This document shows, piece by piece, positions 50,662 through 59,772 of a stretch of 64,000 nucleotides of DNA. Source of the DNA: Fen-1308 sp035319125 (GTDB taxonomy: Bacteria; Nitrospirota; Thermodesulfovibrionia; Thermodesulfovibrionales; Dissulfurispiraceae); the NCBI GenBank assembly GCA_035319125.1, contig DATHDG010000011.1:62001-126000 (forward strand). The letters run 5' to 3'. A program made the position numbers and the translations under genes. How positions within the stretch are numbered: position 1 is the first letter of the stretch; every line of letters starts with the position of its first letter. The notes below the pieces were generated by a model, which saw only the letters and a list, made by a program, of their open reading frames with translations, did not search any database and was not told the DNA's origin.

Positions 50662-52602
50662 GTGCCAAACAGATTGAAGCATTCAGACAGCCCGTACTTG
50701 CTCAAGGCCGCTGAGCAGCCGGTGGACTGGTTTGAGTGGGGCGAAGAGGCCTTCGATGAAGCAAGAAGGCGTGATTGCCCAATATTGCTTTCCGTAGGTG
50801 GAGTGTGGTGCCATTGGTGTCATGTCATGGCACACGAGAGTTTTGAAGATGCTGAGATCGCAAAGTTGATCAACGATCATTTTGTTCCCATAAAAGTTGA
50901 CCGTGACGAGCGGCCGGACATTGACAAGCGGTACCAGGAGGCAGTTATCCATATCAGCGGATCGGGCGGGTGGCCTCTTACGGCATTTCTGACACCTGAA
51001 GGCAAGATATTTTTTGGCGGCACATATTTCCCCCCGGAAGAACGATGGCATAAACCGGGGCTCAAGATGCTTATCGTGAAGCTTGCCGAGTTGTATCATA
51101 AAGACAGACATCGCATTGAAGAGGCCGCAAATGAGCTCTATAACAATATCCTGATTAATGCTTCAATTGACACCAGATCTTCAATTGATGAAATGATAAT
51201 CGGCAAGGGAATTTCGTCTCTGCTTGCTGCGGTTGATCGGGATTACGGAGGATTGGGCAAGGCCCCTAAATTTCATCACGCCTCTGCTTTTGAATTTCTC
51301 ATCAACTATAACTTTTTTGAGAAAAATGAAGAAATTGGCAGGGTAATAGTCGGTGCCCTGGATGCTATGGCCAAAGGTGGAATTTATGATCATCTTCTCG
51401 GAGGTTTTTTTAGATACTCAACAGATCAAAGCTGGAACATTCCGCATTTTGAAAAGATGCTTTATGACAATTCTGAGTTGCTTAAGCTTTATGCAATAGC
51501 TTACAAAGTATTCGGGAAGGAGCTTTATCGCTCAACGGCAGCAGGAATTGTCGACTATTACATAAAATATGGCTGCGATGAAAAAGGAGCTTTTTTTACG
51601 TCGCAGGACGCTGACATAGGGATTCTGGACGAAGGAGGCTATTACGCTTTTTCCGAGGATGAACTTCATCACATACTTACACGTGATGAATACAATGTAA
51701 CGAGTTTGCACTTTGGAATTGGAACTGTGGGCGCGTTGCATCACGACGAATCCAAACATGTTCTTTTTCTGAACGCTACGCCGCAACAGATCGCAACACG
51801 GATAAATAAGACAATTGATAATGTGATTACTTTGATAGGGTCGGCTAAGGGGAAGATGCTGCAGTACCGCGAACAGAATCGGGAAATGCCATATATTGAC
51901 AAGTCCGTCTATTCTAACTGGAACGGTCTGATGATCGAAGGCCTCTGTGTTGCAGGTAATATGCTTGGGATAGATGAATATAAAAAAATAGCTGAAAGAG
52001 CTGCGCTAATAGTGCTTGATGAATATTATCATGATGGGTGGATTCTACACAGGAAGGGAATCGACGGGTTTTTAGAGGATTATATCTTCTTTGCAAGCGG
52101 ACTTGTTGAACTGTTCCAGGCGACACAAAACAACAAATATCTCAGAGTTGCTGCTGAATTGGCTGATAGTGCTATCGAATTGTTCTGGGACAACGAAGCC
52201 TGGGGTTTTTTCGATGCAATGCCGGGAGAAAAGGGGTATCTCGGCATTGGTCAAAAGAATATCCAGGATGCACCGGTCAGATCGGCAAACGGCGTGGCTC
52301 CGCGCCTCTTGACTCAGCTTGGAGATATCACCGGTGTCGAAAAGTATATGGATTACGCGGAAAAGTCTTTGAAGGCCTTTGTACTGCTGGCACATGAGCA
52401 TCCGACTATGTCATATTCTTATCTTGCGAGCACTCATGCGTATTTCTCCGGGACATATAAGGTCGAGACATCTCATTTTCTGCAACAAGCACTCGAGGAT
52501 TTTAGGCCTTATAAACTTGTGATAAGGAAAGATATCGATGGAGCGCTCATATGCGAAAAGAATACATGCAAAGTATTCGACAAGTATCCCATGAGTGGCT
52601 AG
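50662..52602 (+). CDS. DUF255 thioredoxin-like protein (YyaL/SPATA20 family)
   Basis: A 646-residue protein with the N-terminal thioredoxin-like DUF255 domain: NRLKHSDSPYLLKAAEQPVDW, then GVWCHWCHVMAHESFED (C-x-x-C), and SGSGGWPLTAFLTP, followed by a large alpha/alpha toroid region (FEKMLYDNSELL). The family is widespread; its exact reaction is not settled. GTG start 10 bp after the preceding gene. Confidence 0.92.
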   Translation: MPNRLKHSDSPYLLKAAEQPVDWFEWGEEAFDEARRRDCPILLSVGGVWCHWCHVMAHESFEDAEIAKLINDHFVPIKVDRDERPDIDKRYQEAVIHISGSGGWPLTAFLTPEGKIFFGGTYFPPEERWHKPGLKMLIVKLAELYHKDRHRIEEAANELYNNILINASIDTRSSIDEMIIGKGISSLLAAVDRDYGGLGKAPKFHHASAFEFLINYNFFEKNEEIGRVIVGALDAMAKGGIYDHLLGGFFRYSTDQSWNIPHFEKMLYDNSELLKLYAIAYKVFGKELYRSTAAGIVDYYIKYGCDEKGAFFTSQDADIGILDEGGYYAFSEDELHHILTRDEYNVTSLHFGIGTVGALHHDESKHVLFLNATPQQIATRINKTIDNVITLIGSAKGKMLQYREQNREMPYIDKSVYSNWNGLMIEGLCVAGNMLGIDEYKKIAERAALIVLDEYYHDGWILHRKGIDGFLEDYIFFASGLVELFQATQNNKYLRVAAELADSAIELFWDNEAWGFFDAMPGEKGYLGIGQKNIQDAPVRSANGVAPRLLTQLGDITGVEKYMDYAEKSLKAFVLLAHEHPTMSYSYLASTHAYFSGTYKVETSHFLQQALEDFRPYKLVIRKDIDGALICEKNTCKVFDKYPMSG

Positions 52603-52604
52603 CA

Positions 52605-53303
52605 CTACGAGCTTAGTTTCACTCCCTCGTCCAGTTTTACGCCTTTGATTTTGGCGCGCGTGAAATTTGCGCCGGTAAATGTGGCCCCGCGAAGATCTGC
52701 GTCTGTCAGATCCGCTGCCGTCAAGTTAGCATTAATTAATTCTGCATTTCTCATGTCCGTGCCGGAAAGATCAGCTCCGGTTAAATCAGCCTTGGTCAAA
52801 ACAGAATTATTCAAATTGGCACCTGACAGACTTGACCCGGAAAAATTAGCCCCAAAGGCATTCACATGGCTCATAAGCGACCCTGAAAAATCGGATGCGC
52901 TTGCTTCCGACTGTTGAAGATTAGCCCCTGTGACTGATGCATCTCTGATGACCGCACCAGCAAGATTTGAGAGGCTCAGGTTAGCCTTGGTCAATACCGC
53001 ATTGTTAAGACTTGCGCCGATCATTATCGAAAAGCTTAAATCTGCTTCAGTAAGATTGCAGCGTTTCAATAATGCGCCGGTTAGATTGGCAACAGAAAGA
53101 TTAGCCGCGGTCAGACTACTGCCTGAGAGGTCAGCCTTTACAAGTACTGTTTTGCTGATATTAGTTCTATTCAGGTTTGAATCAGCTAATATGACAGTGC
53201 TGAGATCCAATTCGCTTAGGTTAATATCTGAGAGGTCAGTGCCGGACATATCGGTGCCTGTTGCTATAATTTCTAATACAAGGCTTCTGGTCAACTTTTT
53301 CAT
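52605..53303 (-). CDS. Pentapeptide-repeat protein
   Basis: A 232-residue protein made almost wholly of A(D/N)LxX-type pentapeptides from about residue 20 to the end (LSGTDLSDINLSELDLS, ADLTDADLRGATF). Such proteins form a right-handed quadrilateral beta-helix and often mimic DNA in binding gyrase, but many have unknown roles. The ATG at 53303 (MKKL) is preferred over 53357. Ends 2 bp from the preceding convergent gene. Confidence 0.88.
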   Translation of the reverse strand: MKKLTRSLVLEIIATGTDMSGTDLSDINLSELDLSTVILADSNLNRTNISKTVLVKADLSGSSLTAANLSVANLTGALLKRCNLTEADLSFSIMIGASLNNAVLTKANLSLSNLAGAVIRDASVTGANLQQSEASASDFSGSLMSHVNAFGANFSGSSLSGANLNNSVLTKADLTGADLSGTDMRNAELINANLTAADLTDADLRGATFTGANFTRAKIKGVKLDEGVKLSS

Positions 53304-53423
53304 ATGACCAGTATATAACGGCTTCCCAAGGTAGGCAATAGCATTTATTGAAATCATATTGCTCCAGGTGATAATATGACATAATGTTACTTAGTAAGTG
53401 TTTGTGCATTGTGGGAGATAGTG

Positions 53424-54797
53424 ATGATTAAAACATTCCGGATGCGTCTCATGCTTCTGTTCACTGTATGTTTCGCAGCTATATTTTTATTGGCAGCCAT
53501 CGTTGCATATACCGAATATAAGAGCAGCCTTTACGATACGGCAGATTGGGCGCTTCTGAGGTTGGCCAAAGATGCATCGGAAGGCAAGCTGGATGCAGAC
53601 CATATTGAGAGAGGGCAGGAGATAATAAAGAAAGTCGAGACAGATTACCACCAGATCAGCCGTCATAACGGCACAGCAGTTGTCGGCTCTATCAGCAGCG
53701 TTTCTCAAAAATGGCCGGTTAATATGGACAAACTGCAAAAAGCGCTTAATGGCAAGCCATCCTATGACACAGTTGATTCTAAGGGAGAGAAGATAAGGGT
53801 CATCTACTTTCCTGCCGGCAAGGACGAGGTCCTGAGGATGGGCATATCCCTTGAGGACATAAAGAAACATCTTGAAAGTCTGAACCGTCTTATTATTGTA
53901 TTTCCTGTAGTGCTGATGGTCCTTTCTTGCCTTATGGGCTGGCTTTTTGCCAGCTTGGCCGTGGCCCCGGTTGTGAAGCTCCGGAAGCAGGCTGAAGAGA
54001 TCATACGATCCAGAACTGCTGAGAAGATCAACATCGGCCGGAAAGGACTAGAAATCGATTCAATTGTAGGCATGTTCAACAGCATGATCGAGGATATCCA
54101 TTCTTCTCTGGAAGCTCATAAGCGTTTTACATCAGATGTCGCTCACGAAATACGTTCGCCGTTGACATCACTTATCGGCAACACAGAAGTCACTCTCAGG
54201 CGCAAGAGATCTGCTGAAGAGTATGAGGATCTTTTGCGCAATAATCTGACGGATCTCCTAAGACTTTCCCGCATCACGGACAATATACTCTTTCTCACTA
54301 AAGTGGACAACCATATTCTGGAATTGAGAAAACAGAGGTTTGACCTTAATGATTTTCTTAGAAATATAGTTGACCGATTCAGATTCAAGGCTGAACGCGG
54401 AGTCATAACCTTAATTGAGAGATATGAAGAGCGACAGATTGAACTGTACGGCGATGTTAATCTTCTTGAACAGGCTTTCTCCAATCTCATCGATAACGGT
54501 ATCAAATATACTCAGCGTGGTGGAACTGTTGCAGTAGGATCGAGCTTAAGCGATTCGATGGTGCGAGTCACGATAAGCGATTCAGGTGTTGGAATACCTA
54601 AAGAAGAAATACCGCATATTTTCGACAGGTTTTATCGTGGTGAAAAAGAAACTGTGAGAGCTGTAGGCACAGGGCTTGGTTTGTCTATTACGCAGTGGAT
54701 CATCAAGGCGAACAACGGCAATATTTCTGTAAACAGCAAAGTTGGCGAGGGTAGTGAATTTACTGTTGAGTTTCCTCTAGCAGAGCAGCGTCAGTAA
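53424..54797 (+). CDS. Two-span sensor histidine kinase with HAMP domain
   Basis: A 457-residue membrane kinase: spans at about 7-30 and 158-180 around a periplasmic sensor region, HAMP linker, H-box FTSDVAHEIRSPLTSLIGN, N-box FSNLIDNGIKYT and G-boxes DSGVGIPK and VGTGLGLSI. It resembles CusS/HeavyMetal-type kinases. No response regulator gene is adjacent. The ATG at 53424 (GGGAGATAGTG) is used. Its 3' end overlaps the opposite-strand flavoprotein gene by 38 bp. Confidence 0.9.
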   Translation: MIKTFRMRLMLLFTVCFAAIFLLAAIVAYTEYKSSLYDTADWALLRLAKDASEGKLDADHIERGQEIIKKVETDYHQISRHNGTAVVGSISSVSQKWPVNMDKLQKALNGKPSYDTVDSKGEKIRVIYFPAGKDEVLRMGISLEDIKKHLESLNRLIIVFPVVLMVLSCLMGWLFASLAVAPVVKLRKQAEEIIRSRTAEKINIGRKGLEIDSIVGMFNSMIEDIHSSLEAHKRFTSDVAHEIRSPLTSLIGNTEVTLRRKRSAEEYEDLLRNNLTDLLRLSRITDNILFLTKVDNHILELRKQRFDLNDFLRNIVDRFRFKAERGVITLIERYEERQIELYGDVNLLEQAFSNLIDNGIKYTQRGGTVAVGSSLSDSMVRVTISDSGVGIPKEEIPHIFDRFYRGEKETVRAVGTGLGLSITQWIIKANNGNISVNSKVGEGSEFTVEFPLAEQRQ

Positions 54798-56406
54798 TAG
54801 TTTGATTATTTTTCCAGTATGGGCTGGAAAGGTCTTCGAAAGCTGTAAGAGCGGCGACTGATCCCTGTCCTACTGCAACTACGATCTGCTTTACCCCTCC
54901 TGTAATATCACCGGCGGCATAGACCATCTTCAAGGAAGTCCTTTGTTCATTGTCTACCTTCACATAGCCATACTCATCCATTTCAAGACCCAGAGAAATA
55001 GCGATTTCATTATTAGGCTTGTAGCCTATGGCAACAAATATCCCATCCACTGGAAAGTCTGTTGAATTGCCTTTCTTGGTGTCCAGTATCTTCACTGCAT
55101 TCACTACGCGGTCGCCCAGGATCTCGACGACCGTGCTGTTCCATAATATCGGTATCCCTGCTTTGTTAAGACTATCCTGCAGGCGATTTTCCGCCCTCAG
55201 ATTTTCTCTTCGGTGTGCAATTGTCACTTTTGCTCCAAGGGCATGGAGATAAAGTGCATCGGTTGCAGCAGTGTTTCCACCTCCTATAATCAGCACTTTT
55301 TTGCCATCCTTAAAGAAGTAGCCGTCACACTCTGCGCAATAGCTCACTCCGCGACCCCAGAAGCGTTTCTCACCAGGCACATTAAGCTCACGGCTGCTCA
55401 CTCCTGTGGCCAGAATGATACTGCGTGACATATAATAGGCCCGGTTGGTCTTGATATGAAATCCATCTCCCTTTTTCTCGATTTCTTTCACCTCTTCAGA
55501 GATATGAATGTCGACATATTGAAGCGCCTGCTGGGTGATCATATCTACAAGCGATTTGCCCGGAATTCTTGCAAAGCCCGGATAGTTCTCGACTATTGGC
55601 GTTATGGCAACCTGCCCACCGACATTTGCCTTTTCGACAATGACGGTTTTCAGGCCGGCACGAACTGAGTATATTGCAGCAGTTAGACCGGCTGGACCAG
55701 CCCCCAAAATTATTACATCACTTTCAACAGGCTTGTCTGAAATCGGCTGAGTGACCATTTCAGGTTTCTTGAGTGTCAGTAAAGATTCGATAAAAAACTC
55801 TTCCGGCTCTACCCCGGGTGACGTAAGCATCCCGTTGATGAATGTTTGAGGCACAGAAATTATCCCTTTTTCTGCCGCCAGGTCTTGGTTTTCAAAGATT
55901 TCAATGATCTCCGCCGATATGAGATCTGGCCGGGCTACTGCCGCTGATATGGCATAAATGACCTCTTGCGGACAATAGGGACAAGTCGGGCTTACGAATA
56001 CTTGTATTGCCCTGTGCTCCTTAAGCTCCATCAGACGGCGCAGTGATTCTTCTTTGAGAACGACACTTGACGTCGATGCCATAATCATTGCAACTATGAA
56101 AGAACGCCCTTCTTCTCCTAGCGGCGATCCTGTATAGCGAATGGAAAATTTGTCGGGTGAAAGTAGTATCGTCGGAGATCTCAATATATCGCGCTTAAGA
56201 GAAAGCTCATCTCCAATATCATGGAAGGCCGGTTTAATCTTTGGTGAAATAGTTGCCAAGGTCTCGATCATGCTGATCGTGGCTTTGTTAAAGTCATCAT
56301 TTTTCCCTTTATCTGTAAAAACGTCTATTATTATGTCGTCCTTCAGTGCCTCGAACGTGTCTTGCAGTTTTTTCTTAATATCTTCCGATAAGGGCTCTTT
56401 TTCCAT
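54760..56406 (-). CDS. Thioredoxin-reductase-like flavoprotein with N-terminal glutaredoxin domain
   Basis: A 548-residue protein. Residues 1-215 form an AhpF/PDO-like tandem thioredoxin-fold region with the CPYC redox site; the rest is a TrxR-type flavoenzyme with VIILGAGPAGLTAAIYSVRAG, the CAECDG disulfide and VLIIGGGNTAATDALYL NADPH fold. This matches an AhpF-like or NADPH-thioredoxin reductase fusion passing electrons to a dithiol partner. Reads towards the kinase gene with a 38-bp overlap. Confidence 0.9.
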   Translation of the reverse strand: MEKEPLSEDIKKKLQDTFEALKDDIIIDVFTDKGKNDDFNKATISMIETLATISPKIKPAFHDIGDELSLKRDILRSPTILLSPDKFSIRYTGSPLGEEGRSFIVAMIMASTSSVVLKEESLRRLMELKEHRAIQVFVSPTCPYCPQEVIYAISAAVARPDLISAEIIEIFENQDLAAEKGIISVPQTFINGMLTSPGVEPEEFFIESLLTLKKPEMVTQPISDKPVESDVIILGAGPAGLTAAIYSVRAGLKTVIVEKANVGGQVAITPIVENYPGFARIPGKSLVDMITQQALQYVDIHISEEVKEIEKKGDGFHIKTNRAYYMSRSIILATGVSSRELNVPGEKRFWGRGVSYCAECDGYFFKDGKKVLIIGGGNTAATDALYLHALGAKVTIAHRRENLRAENRLQDSLNKAGIPILWNSTVVEILGDRVVNAVKILDTKKGNSTDFPVDGIFVAIGYKPNNEIAISLGLEMDEYGYVKVDNEQRTSLKMVYAAGDITGGVKQIVVAVGQGSVAALTAFEDLSSPYWKNNQTITDAALLEETQQ

Positions 56407-56596
56407 AAATCAATTGTAGCTGAAATCCACTTCAACTCAAAATCTTTGTGTGATCGGGAGTTGTATAGCCGGGGAAATCGGCTGGTATTATATAGTGCCT
56501 TTTTACGACCTGGTACGAGGCTGGCTTGACCACTTTACGCATGCTAAAGCAAAATATGCCACATATAATTTATGGTTCAACAAAAATGTACGATGT

Positions 56597-56608
56597 TACA
56601 ATATTGTA
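56597..56608. promoter_or_regulatory. Palindrome upstream of the nitrogen operon
   Basis: TACAATATTGTA, a perfect 12-bp palindrome, lies about 46 bp upstream of the sigma-54-type promoter, where an enhancer-binding regulator site could sit. It does not match the usual NtrC or NifA site. The rest of the 299-bp gap (56407-56705) shows no gene. Confidence 0.35.
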
Positions 56609-56653
56609 GTATCTGCATATGTAATTAATCTCAAAATAACAATTGGTTATATC

Positions 56654-56671
56654 TTGGCACATTTCTGGCTA
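56654..56671 (+). promoter_or_regulatory. Sigma-54-type promoter of the nitrogen operon
   Basis: TTGGCAC-ATTTC-TGGCTA carries GG (56656-56657) and GC (56668-56669) separated by 10 bp, as in -24/-12 promoters read by sigma-54 (RpoN). It matches the -24 half fully and the -12 half with one deviation. It lies 35 bp before the HTH gene of the amtB-P-II cluster. Confidence 0.65.
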
Positions 56672-56705
56672 GACTATGAGAACAGCACAGATCAGGAGGA
56701 ATTGC

Positions 56706-56909
56706 ATGGGTTCGCTCAGGACAAAAGTGACCGAGATAGAAACAGAGGAGATTACTAAGGCCCTCAGAGAAAGTAACTGGGTTATGGCTAGGGCGGCAAG
56801 AATTCTCGGTATCACCGAAAGAATGATTGGCTATAAGGTAAAAAAATATGGGATAAGAAAGGAGGAGGGGGATAAGGAGAAACTGGAAATAAGCAGTTCA
56901 ACTGTTTAG
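56706..56909 (+). CDS. Stand-alone Fis/NifA-type DNA-binding protein
   Basis: A 67-residue protein that is essentially only the C-terminal Fis-type helix-turn-helix of an NtrC/NifA activator: ALRESNWVMARAARILGITERMIGYKVKKYGI is split here over residues 17-48. The ATG has AGGAGGAATTGC and the frame upstream lacks receiver and AAA+ domains. It may bind activator sites and compete with or assist a full-length NifA/NtrC. It is the first gene of a cluster with an OMP, amtB and glnB/K genes. Confidence 0.8.
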   Translation: MGSLRTKVTEIETEEITKALRESNWVMARAARILGITERMIGYKVKKYGIRKEEGDKEKLEISSSTV

Positions 56910-56963
56910 TAGGAGAGATACAGGCATAGGCCTAATATTAATGTTGAGGGAGGAATATTAAGC

Positions 56964-57842
56964 ATGAAAGTTATTTCGAAAGTATTAGCTATGATGTTTG
57001 TAGCATGTATATTAACTGTCGGCGCATACGCCGAAGACCAGGCACCGGCTACGGCACCCGCTGCAGCGGCAGCACCGGTAGCACCTGCGGCGCCGGCACC
57101 GGACGTAACAGGCAGTGTTTCTCTTACAGGACTGAACAAATACGTTTTTAGGGGCGCAGAGCTGAGCGCTAAGAGCGTTGTACTGCAGCCATCCGTGACT
57201 ATTAACTATAAAGGCTTTTCTTTGAATGTTTGGGGCAATATGGATACTGACCAGCATGCAACGCAGGTGTTTACTCCAGGAAGATGGACAGATCCTAACA
57301 CCGGAGTTCCTGTCGGCGAAGGAACTAAAAGTTGGAATGAGACTGACTTGACTCTTAGCTATACGTATACAATCGATAAACTCGGACTAACCGGCGGTTA
57401 CATTTATTATGGCACAGATTACGCGCAGCAGACTCAAGAACTTTATCTAAGCGCAACATATGACATGATAGCTCATCCGACTATATCAGTATATCGTGAC
57501 ATCGATGCCTATCCGGGTTGGTATGTCAACTTGGCATTTTCGCAGTCTTTCCCTGTAGTAAAGATGTCTGCCGGCGATATGACGGTCGATCTTGGGGCAT
57601 CTTTCGGCTATTACAACATCGGCGGAAACGGCTTGAAGACATACAGTGCGCTTCACGACGGCATGTTAAAGACAGGACTCACCATTCCTGTTGCAAAAAA
57701 TGTAGTTGTCCAGCCGGTTATGCAGTACTGGTATCCGCTTTCGGGCAAGGCTCATCACAGAGATCCTAATACTGATAATAACCCGGCAGCTCACATTGAT
57801 AATACCTTCGTGTATGGCGTTGGTGTTACGTTAAATTTTTAA
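56964..57842 (+). CDS. Outer-membrane beta-barrel protein of the amtB cluster
   Basis: A 292-residue protein with a signal peptide (VLAMMFVACILTVGAYA), an Ala/Pro-rich linker (about 24-48) and then a beta-barrel-like sequence starting DVTGSVSLTGLNKYVFRG and ending in GVGVTLNF (terminal Phe). The TorF/CHP02001-like outer-membrane family is a good guess. It may let ammonium or a related solute through the outer membrane (inference from place). Confidence 0.7.
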   Translation: MKVISKVLAMMFVACILTVGAYAEDQAPATAPAAAAAPVAPAAPAPDVTGSVSLTGLNKYVFRGAELSAKSVVLQPSVTINYKGFSLNVWGNMDTDQHATQVFTPGRWTDPNTGVPVGEGTKSWNETDLTLSYTYTIDKLGLTGGYIYYGTDYAQQTQELYLSATYDMIAHPTISVYRDIDAYPGWYVNLAFSQSFPVVKMSAGDMTVDLGASFGYYNIGGNGLKTYSALHDGMLKTGLTIPVAKNVVVQPVMQYWYPLSGKAHHRDPNTDNNPAAHIDNTFVYGVGVTLNF

Positions 57843-57865
57843 AAAGTTAATAACTGGGAGGAGAT

Positions 57866-59248
57866 ATGAAAAGCATTTTGAGTATAATTATGGTCCTTTC
57901 CATGCTCTGCATGGCGGGACTTGCGATAGCGGCAGACGAAAAAGCCCCGGAGGCACCGGCTGCACCACAAGCCGCTGCACCTGCTGCGCCGGCTGCTGCT
58001 CCTGCGGCAACCTCCGCCCCGGCGGCGCCGAACAAGCTTGATTCCGGCGATACTGCCTGGATGATTGTAGCGACGGCTCTTGTTATGCTTATGACCCTGC
58101 CCGGCCTTGCGCTGTTTTACGGCGGCATGGCCAAGGGCAAGAATGTTTTGAATACACTGGCAATGTCTTTTGCGACGTTCGCGATAGTTAGCGTCTTATG
58201 GATTGTTTACGGATATACGTTTGCTTTTAGCACCGATGTAAAGGGGATTATCGGCGCTGCCGACAAGATCATGCTCGCCGGCGTCGGGACAGCCAGCATT
58301 GCGGATGCCGCGAAGACGATTCCTGAATTCATATTCGTTGTTTACCAGTTGACATTTGCAGCTATCACGGTTGCTCTTGCAAGTGGTTCATATGTCGAAA
58401 GGATGAAATTTTCCGCATGGGTATTGTTTTCGATACTCTGGCTCACCATAACGTATGTGCCGATAGCCCATTGGGTATGGGGCGGCGGCTTCCTGGCCCA
58501 GCTTGGCGCGCTTGACTTCGCGGGTGGAACAGTCGTTCACATCAATGCCGGTGTAGCCGGTCTTGTTGGGGCCCTGATGCTGGGAAAAAGAAAAGACCCT
58601 ACTTACAAACCCAATAATCTGCCGTTCGTTGTCATCGGCGCGGGCCTCCTGTGGTTTGGATGGTTCGGATTTAATGCAGGCTCCGCTCTGGCAGCAAACG
58701 GTCTCGCCGGCGCGGCCTTTATCAACACCAACACGGCGACTGCTATGGCAGCTGTTGCCTGGATGTGTGTTGAATGGCTCCATGCCAAGAAGCCTACCAT
58801 TCTCGGTCTGGCCTCCGGCGCTGTTGCGGGTCTCGTAGCAATAACACCTGCCGCCGGTTTTGTAAACATTACGGGATCTTTGATAATCGGTGTAGCGGCG
58901 GGCGTTGTCCCATACTTTGCGGTTGCGTTCCTCAAACCAAAGCTCGGATACGATGACGCACTGGATGCTTTCGGCGTCCACGGGGTTGGAGGTACGCTCG
59001 GAGCGCTCTTGACGGGCATCCTTGCTGATCCGTCTATCAATGAGGCGGGTAAGGGCCTTTTATACGGCAATCCCGGCCAGTTCATGACGCAGCTCATCGC
59101 CGTCGGAGTGACCATCGCTTATACGGCTGTCACAACGTTTGTCATCTTCATGATTATCAAGGCAATTGTCGGTATAAGGGTTGATATTGAAGAAGAGGTC
59201 ACCGGACTTGACGAGACTCAGCACGGCGAGCGCGCCTATAGTTCGTAA
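57866..59248 (+). CDS. amtB: Ammonium transporter AmtB
   Basis: A 460-residue protein: signal peptide (1-22), a 35-residue Ala/Pro-rich segment (about 23-60), then the eleven-span Amt fold with DTAWMIVATALVMLMTLPGLALFYGG, the VWGGGFLAQLGALDFAGGTVVHINAG and the DALDAFGVHGVGGTLGALLTGI motifs containing the twin histidines. Trimeric ammonium channel in the inner membrane. Coupled to the P-II gene that follows after 68 bp; blocked by P-II in other bacteria. Confidence 0.96.
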   Translation: MKSILSIIMVLSMLCMAGLAIAADEKAPEAPAAPQAAAPAAPAAAPAATSAPAAPNKLDSGDTAWMIVATALVMLMTLPGLALFYGGMAKGKNVLNTLAMSFATFAIVSVLWIVYGYTFAFSTDVKGIIGAADKIMLAGVGTASIADAAKTIPEFIFVVYQLTFAAITVALASGSYVERMKFSAWVLFSILWLTITYVPIAHWVWGGGFLAQLGALDFAGGTVVHINAGVAGLVGALMLGKRKDPTYKPNNLPFVVIGAGLLWFGWFGFNAGSALAANGLAGAAFINTNTATAMAAVAWMCVEWLHAKKPTILGLASGAVAGLVAITPAAGFVNITGSLIIGVAAGVVPYFAVAFLKPKLGYDDALDAFGVHGVGGTLGALLTGILADPSINEAGKGLLYGNPGQFMTQLIAVGVTIAYTAVTTFVIFMIIKAIVGIRVDIEEEVTGLDETQHGERAYSS

Positions 59249-59316
59249 TAGATAAGCATAATGGACTGAGAGGGCTTACGGGCCCTCTGCTCCTTCGAAA
59301 AATATTGGGAGGAAGT

Positions 59317-59655
59317 ATGAAGAAGATAGAAGCAATAATCAAACCGTTCAAGCTGGACGAAGTCAAGGATGCCCTAAATGCAATGGGGATTCAGGGAATG
59401 ACCGTAACCGAGGTCAAGGGCTTCGGGAGACAGAAGGGTCATGTAGAATTGTACCGGGGCGCGGAATATGAGATATCCTTTGTCCCCAAGGTCAAAGTAG
59501 AAATAGTTGTACCTGACAGCGTAGCAGATAAGGCCCTTGCAGTGGTCACCGAAAAGGCTAAAACCGGCAAGATTGGAGATGGCAAGATATTTGTCTATTC
59601 AGTTGAGCAGGCAGTCAGAATCAGAACATCTGAGACTGGAGAATCAGCACTATAA
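59317..59655 (+). CDS. glnK: Nitrogen regulatory protein P-II
   Basis: A 112-residue protein: KKIEAIIKPFKLDEVKDAL, GMTVTEVKGFGRQKGH and the T-loop ELYRGAEYEISFVPK with Tyr51 as possible uridylylation site, ending in VYSVEQAVRIRTSETGESAL. It senses ATP/ADP, 2-oxoglutarate and nitrogen state and regulates AmtB and GlnE. Called glnK because it follows amtB. The ATG at 59317 (GGGAGGAAGT) gives the exact family length. A small GAGGGC/GCCCTC hairpin lies just before it. Confidence 0.95.
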   Translation: MKKIEAIIKPFKLDEVKDALNAMGIQGMTVTEVKGFGRQKGHVELYRGAEYEISFVPKVKVEIVVPDSVADKALAVVTEKAKTGKIGDGKIFVYSVEQAVRIRTSETGESAL

Positions 59656-59680
59656 GCAACTGATCGGCATATTTAATCGT

Positions 59681-59718
59681 AAAAAGGGAAAAACCTTCGC
59701 GTTTTTCCTTTTTTTTTA
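59681..59718 (+). terminator. Intrinsic terminator after the P-II gene
   Basis: AAAAAGGGAAAAAC and the matching GTTTTTCCTTTTTTTT form a hairpin with loop CTTCGC followed by a long run of T. It ends the nitrogen cluster transcript. Confidence 0.85.
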
Positions 59719-59772
59719 CATATTGTGTGTATTCAGACTTGTCGGCCAGCATCAACAAGTACGACATAATAC

